From the NCBI GenBank assembly GCA_011051825.1, contig DRKH01000432.1, forward strand, positions 1 to 16,630: a stretch of DNA of 16,630 nt. The letters are read 5' to 3'. Under the pieces are notes generated by a model. It did not search any database. It worked only from the letters and a program-made list of their open reading frames with translations, and was not told the DNA's origin. This document shows positions 15,072 to 16,630 of the stretch, piece by piece. A program made the translations under genes and the position numbers. The first letter of the stretch is position 1. The number at the start of each line of letters is the position of its first letter. The stretch comes from Desulfobulbus sp. Its GTDB lineage: Bacteria > Desulfobacterota > Desulfobulbia > Desulfobulbales > Desulfobulbaceae.

Positions 15072-16630
15072 ATGTATCCCATAAAGAGACTCTTTGTTCT
15101 GCTTTTTGCGTTGTCCATTGTCTCCCTGTTACCGAACACGGCCTCGGCGGTGAGTATCAGCGCCTCGCCCAGGTCGGCATCGGTCGGCCAACCGGTACGC
15201 ATTTCCGTACAAAGTTCCTACTCCAGCACGGTGCCTTCCTGTTTTATGCAAATAAATTATGGCGATGGTTCGGGCTGGACCAATGTGCCACCCGCCTGCT
15301 CGACCCCACCATGCACGAATACTACTACCCATGCATATGCAACCCCGGGGACATACACAATTCAGGCCAGGTTAAATCCTGCCAACGATCCTGACTGTGG
15401 ACTTTTCCTGCTTCCTCCCGCCACCGCTTCTACCTCGGTCACCATCTCGAATCAGGATATAACCCTGACCGACGGCGTGGTCGGCATGAAGTACGAGTAT
15501 GAACTGGGTAACCGCAGCAACCGTTATCGGAAAATCGGCGGCACCCTGGATCGTGGTCTGAAAATTGTCCGTAATACACTGACCGGCCTGCCGGTACGGG
15601 AGGGCAAATATCGTTTTCAGGTCAGCTCAACCGACCCGGGCGGCACGACTATCAATACCTGGTACAATCTCAAAATTACCAGAGCCCTGCTCACCGTGAC
15701 CACCTCCCCGAATAAGATCACTCTTGACCGTAACCGGGCCGGTTCTTTCCGGTTGACCTATTCCTTCAAAAGCAGCGAGGAACTGAACGATACCCTGTCA
15801 TCGGGCCAGGGCATCTTTTCAGCCGGTTCAAGGCGGCTGGGAACAGTGAATAAAAACATTTTCACCCGGATGACCAAAGGCGCGGCCCAGGTCAGTGAAC
15901 AGGTCACCATTCCACTCAATGTCATTCAGACCGCCCAGCGGATGGGTATTGATAAAATCAGCTACCAGCGAACCTTCTCCGCCGAATACATGGATGCGGC
16001 CACCACCAGTTCTCTTGCCGTCACCGTGGGCACGGGCTTTACCTTTACCAACATCCGCATCACCTTTCTCGATAATACCAGTAAGAAATTTGTCAAACGT
16101 AATGAAAAAATCGCCGGCGCCAAGGTGGAACTGCGTTACGAGGGTGCCGGTCTGCTCAAGGGATACTGGCAGGTCGATGACCGCATCCTGGCCCGGGTTA
16201 CCAAAAACCTGCCCTTTAGTAGTGGCCGCACCATCACCTTGCGCCTGCCCGCGACACCACTGTTGCCGACCCATTCCATCGGCTCGCACCGGCTTCGTTT
16301 TGTCATCACCAACCCGCCGATGCGCATCCCCTTTCCCCAGGTGATCTATGTCGTCACCGGGGAAGATCTCGCCACAGTCCATCCGATCTATCTGATCGGT
16401 CCGGTTGGTGGTGCCACGGTTGTGGAAAAAGAGATATCTTTTTTATGGAAATATCGCCATGATGTTGCCCTCTATCAACTGGAAATCTTTCAGGGCAAGG
16501 GAAAAAAACAAAAAACCGTTTTTTCGGCATTCAGCAAAAAGACCACCTATACCATCCCCAAACCGGTGCGCCTGAAAAAGTTGGAGCCGGGGAAAATATA
16601 CTCCTGGCGGATCACCGGACTCGACCAAAA
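15072..16630 (+). CDS. Large secreted protein with PKD-like and Fn3-like domains (3' end outside window)
   Basis: An open frame from ATG 15072 (AAGGAG 9 bp upstream) to the window edge: 519 codons without a stop. Signal peptide of about 26 residues (RLFVLLFALSIVSLLPNTASA). Next comes a PKD-like domain (VGQPVRISVQSS, NYGDGSGWTN, HAYATPGTYTIQA) with paired Cys. It is followed by a putative Ig/cadherin-like domain (LTDGVVGMKYEYEL to LTGLPVREGKYRFQV, the He_PIG pattern). Then come about 250 residues of unrecognised beta-rich sequence, and an Fn3-like domain (PIYLIGPVGGATVVEKEISFLW to KLEPGKIYSWRITGLD). No enzymatic motif is seen. It is probably a cell-surface or adhesin-like protein. It lies 147 bp after the barrel gene, the probable fourth gene of the ECF operon. 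Later domains and any anchoring signal are outside the window. Confidence 0.85.
   Translation, partial: MYPIKRLFVLLFALSIVSLLPNTASAVSISASPRSASVGQPVRISVQSSYSSTVPSCFMQINYGDGSGWTNVPPACSTPPCTNTTTHAYATPGTYTIQARLNPANDPDCGLFLLPPATASTSVTISNQDITLTDGVVGMKYEYELGNRSNRYRKIGGTLDRGLKIVRNTLTGLPVREGKYRFQVSSTDPGGTTINTWYNLKITRALLTVTTSPNKITLDRNRAGSFRLTYSFKSSEELNDTLSSGQGIFSAGSRRLGTVNKNIFTRMTKGAAQVSEQVTIPLNVIQTAQRMGIDKISYQRTFSAEYMDAATTSSLAVTVGTGFTFTNIRITFLDNTSKKFVKRNEKIAGAKVELRYEGAGLLKGYWQVDDRILARVTKNLPFSSGRTITLRLPATPLLPTHSIGSHRLRFVITNPPMRIPFPQVIYVVTGEDLATVHPIYLIGPVGGATVVEKEISFLWKYRHDVALYQLEIFQGKGKKQKTVFSAFSKKTTYTIPKPVRLKKLEPGKIYSWRITGLDQ

Overview
The window looks like chromosomal DNA of a sulfur-metabolising, selenium-rich anaerobe, most likely a Desulfobacterota (deltaproteobacterial) organism of the Desulfobulbales kind. 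This is inferred from a Sec-containing SelD, a DsrE-like protein, a sulfide:quinone-oxidoreductase-like flavoprotein, a TauE-type transporter and mid-range GC; the taxon itself is not proven here. The most striking feature is selenium: I read seven genes in 8.4 kb, all on the minus strand, in which an in-frame TGA is best read as selenocysteine (Sec, U). In six of them a compact hairpin whose apical loop carries a G in its first two bases begins 20-25 nt after the TGA, which fits a bacterial SECIS element. The seventh (thioredoxin-like) has a weaker hairpin. Ordinary gene calling would split or truncate all seven.

Region 1 (1-2354, minus): a promoter with an overlapping palindromic operator, then an ArsR-family repressor, a small Trp-rich membrane protein, a periplasmic TlpA-like selenoprotein (WUPKC), an unrecognised selenoprotein with a UxxxC motif and a predicted winged helix, a MerT-like membrane selenoprotein in which the metal-carrying Cys-Cys pair is Cys-Sec, and a Cys-rich zinc-ribbon selenoprotein with a GCU motif that runs off the window. 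Genes overlap or nearly touch, so this is one operon. It reads as a thiol/selenol relay from periplasm through membrane to cytoplasm, for a soft metal(loid) or a chalcogen species.

Region 2 (2355-4513): a cysteine desulfurase with the active-site loop typical of selenocysteine lyase, flanked by intergenic stretches full of dispersed inverted repeats. Region 3 (4514-6433, minus): a Cys-free thioredoxin-like selenoprotein, a DsrE-like selenoprotein, and an SQR-like flavoprotein. Region 4 (6585-8419, minus): selD (itself Sec-containing) coupled to a TauE/SafE transporter, closed by a good intrinsic terminator. Divergent from it (8778-9674, plus) is a LysR regulator of the type found beside selenium genes, apparently starting at ATA. 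Together, the lyase-like enzyme, SelD, LysR and possibly the transporter form a selenium supply module next to its users.

Region 5 (9700-16630, plus): a secreted or periplasmic alpha/beta hydrolase, a 740-bp stretch without a convincing gene, then an ECF sigma factor, a membrane anti-sigma factor, a 675-residue outer-membrane beta-barrel candidate, and a large secreted PKD/Fn3-like protein that runs off the right end. This is a cell-envelope operon with no visible link to selenium.
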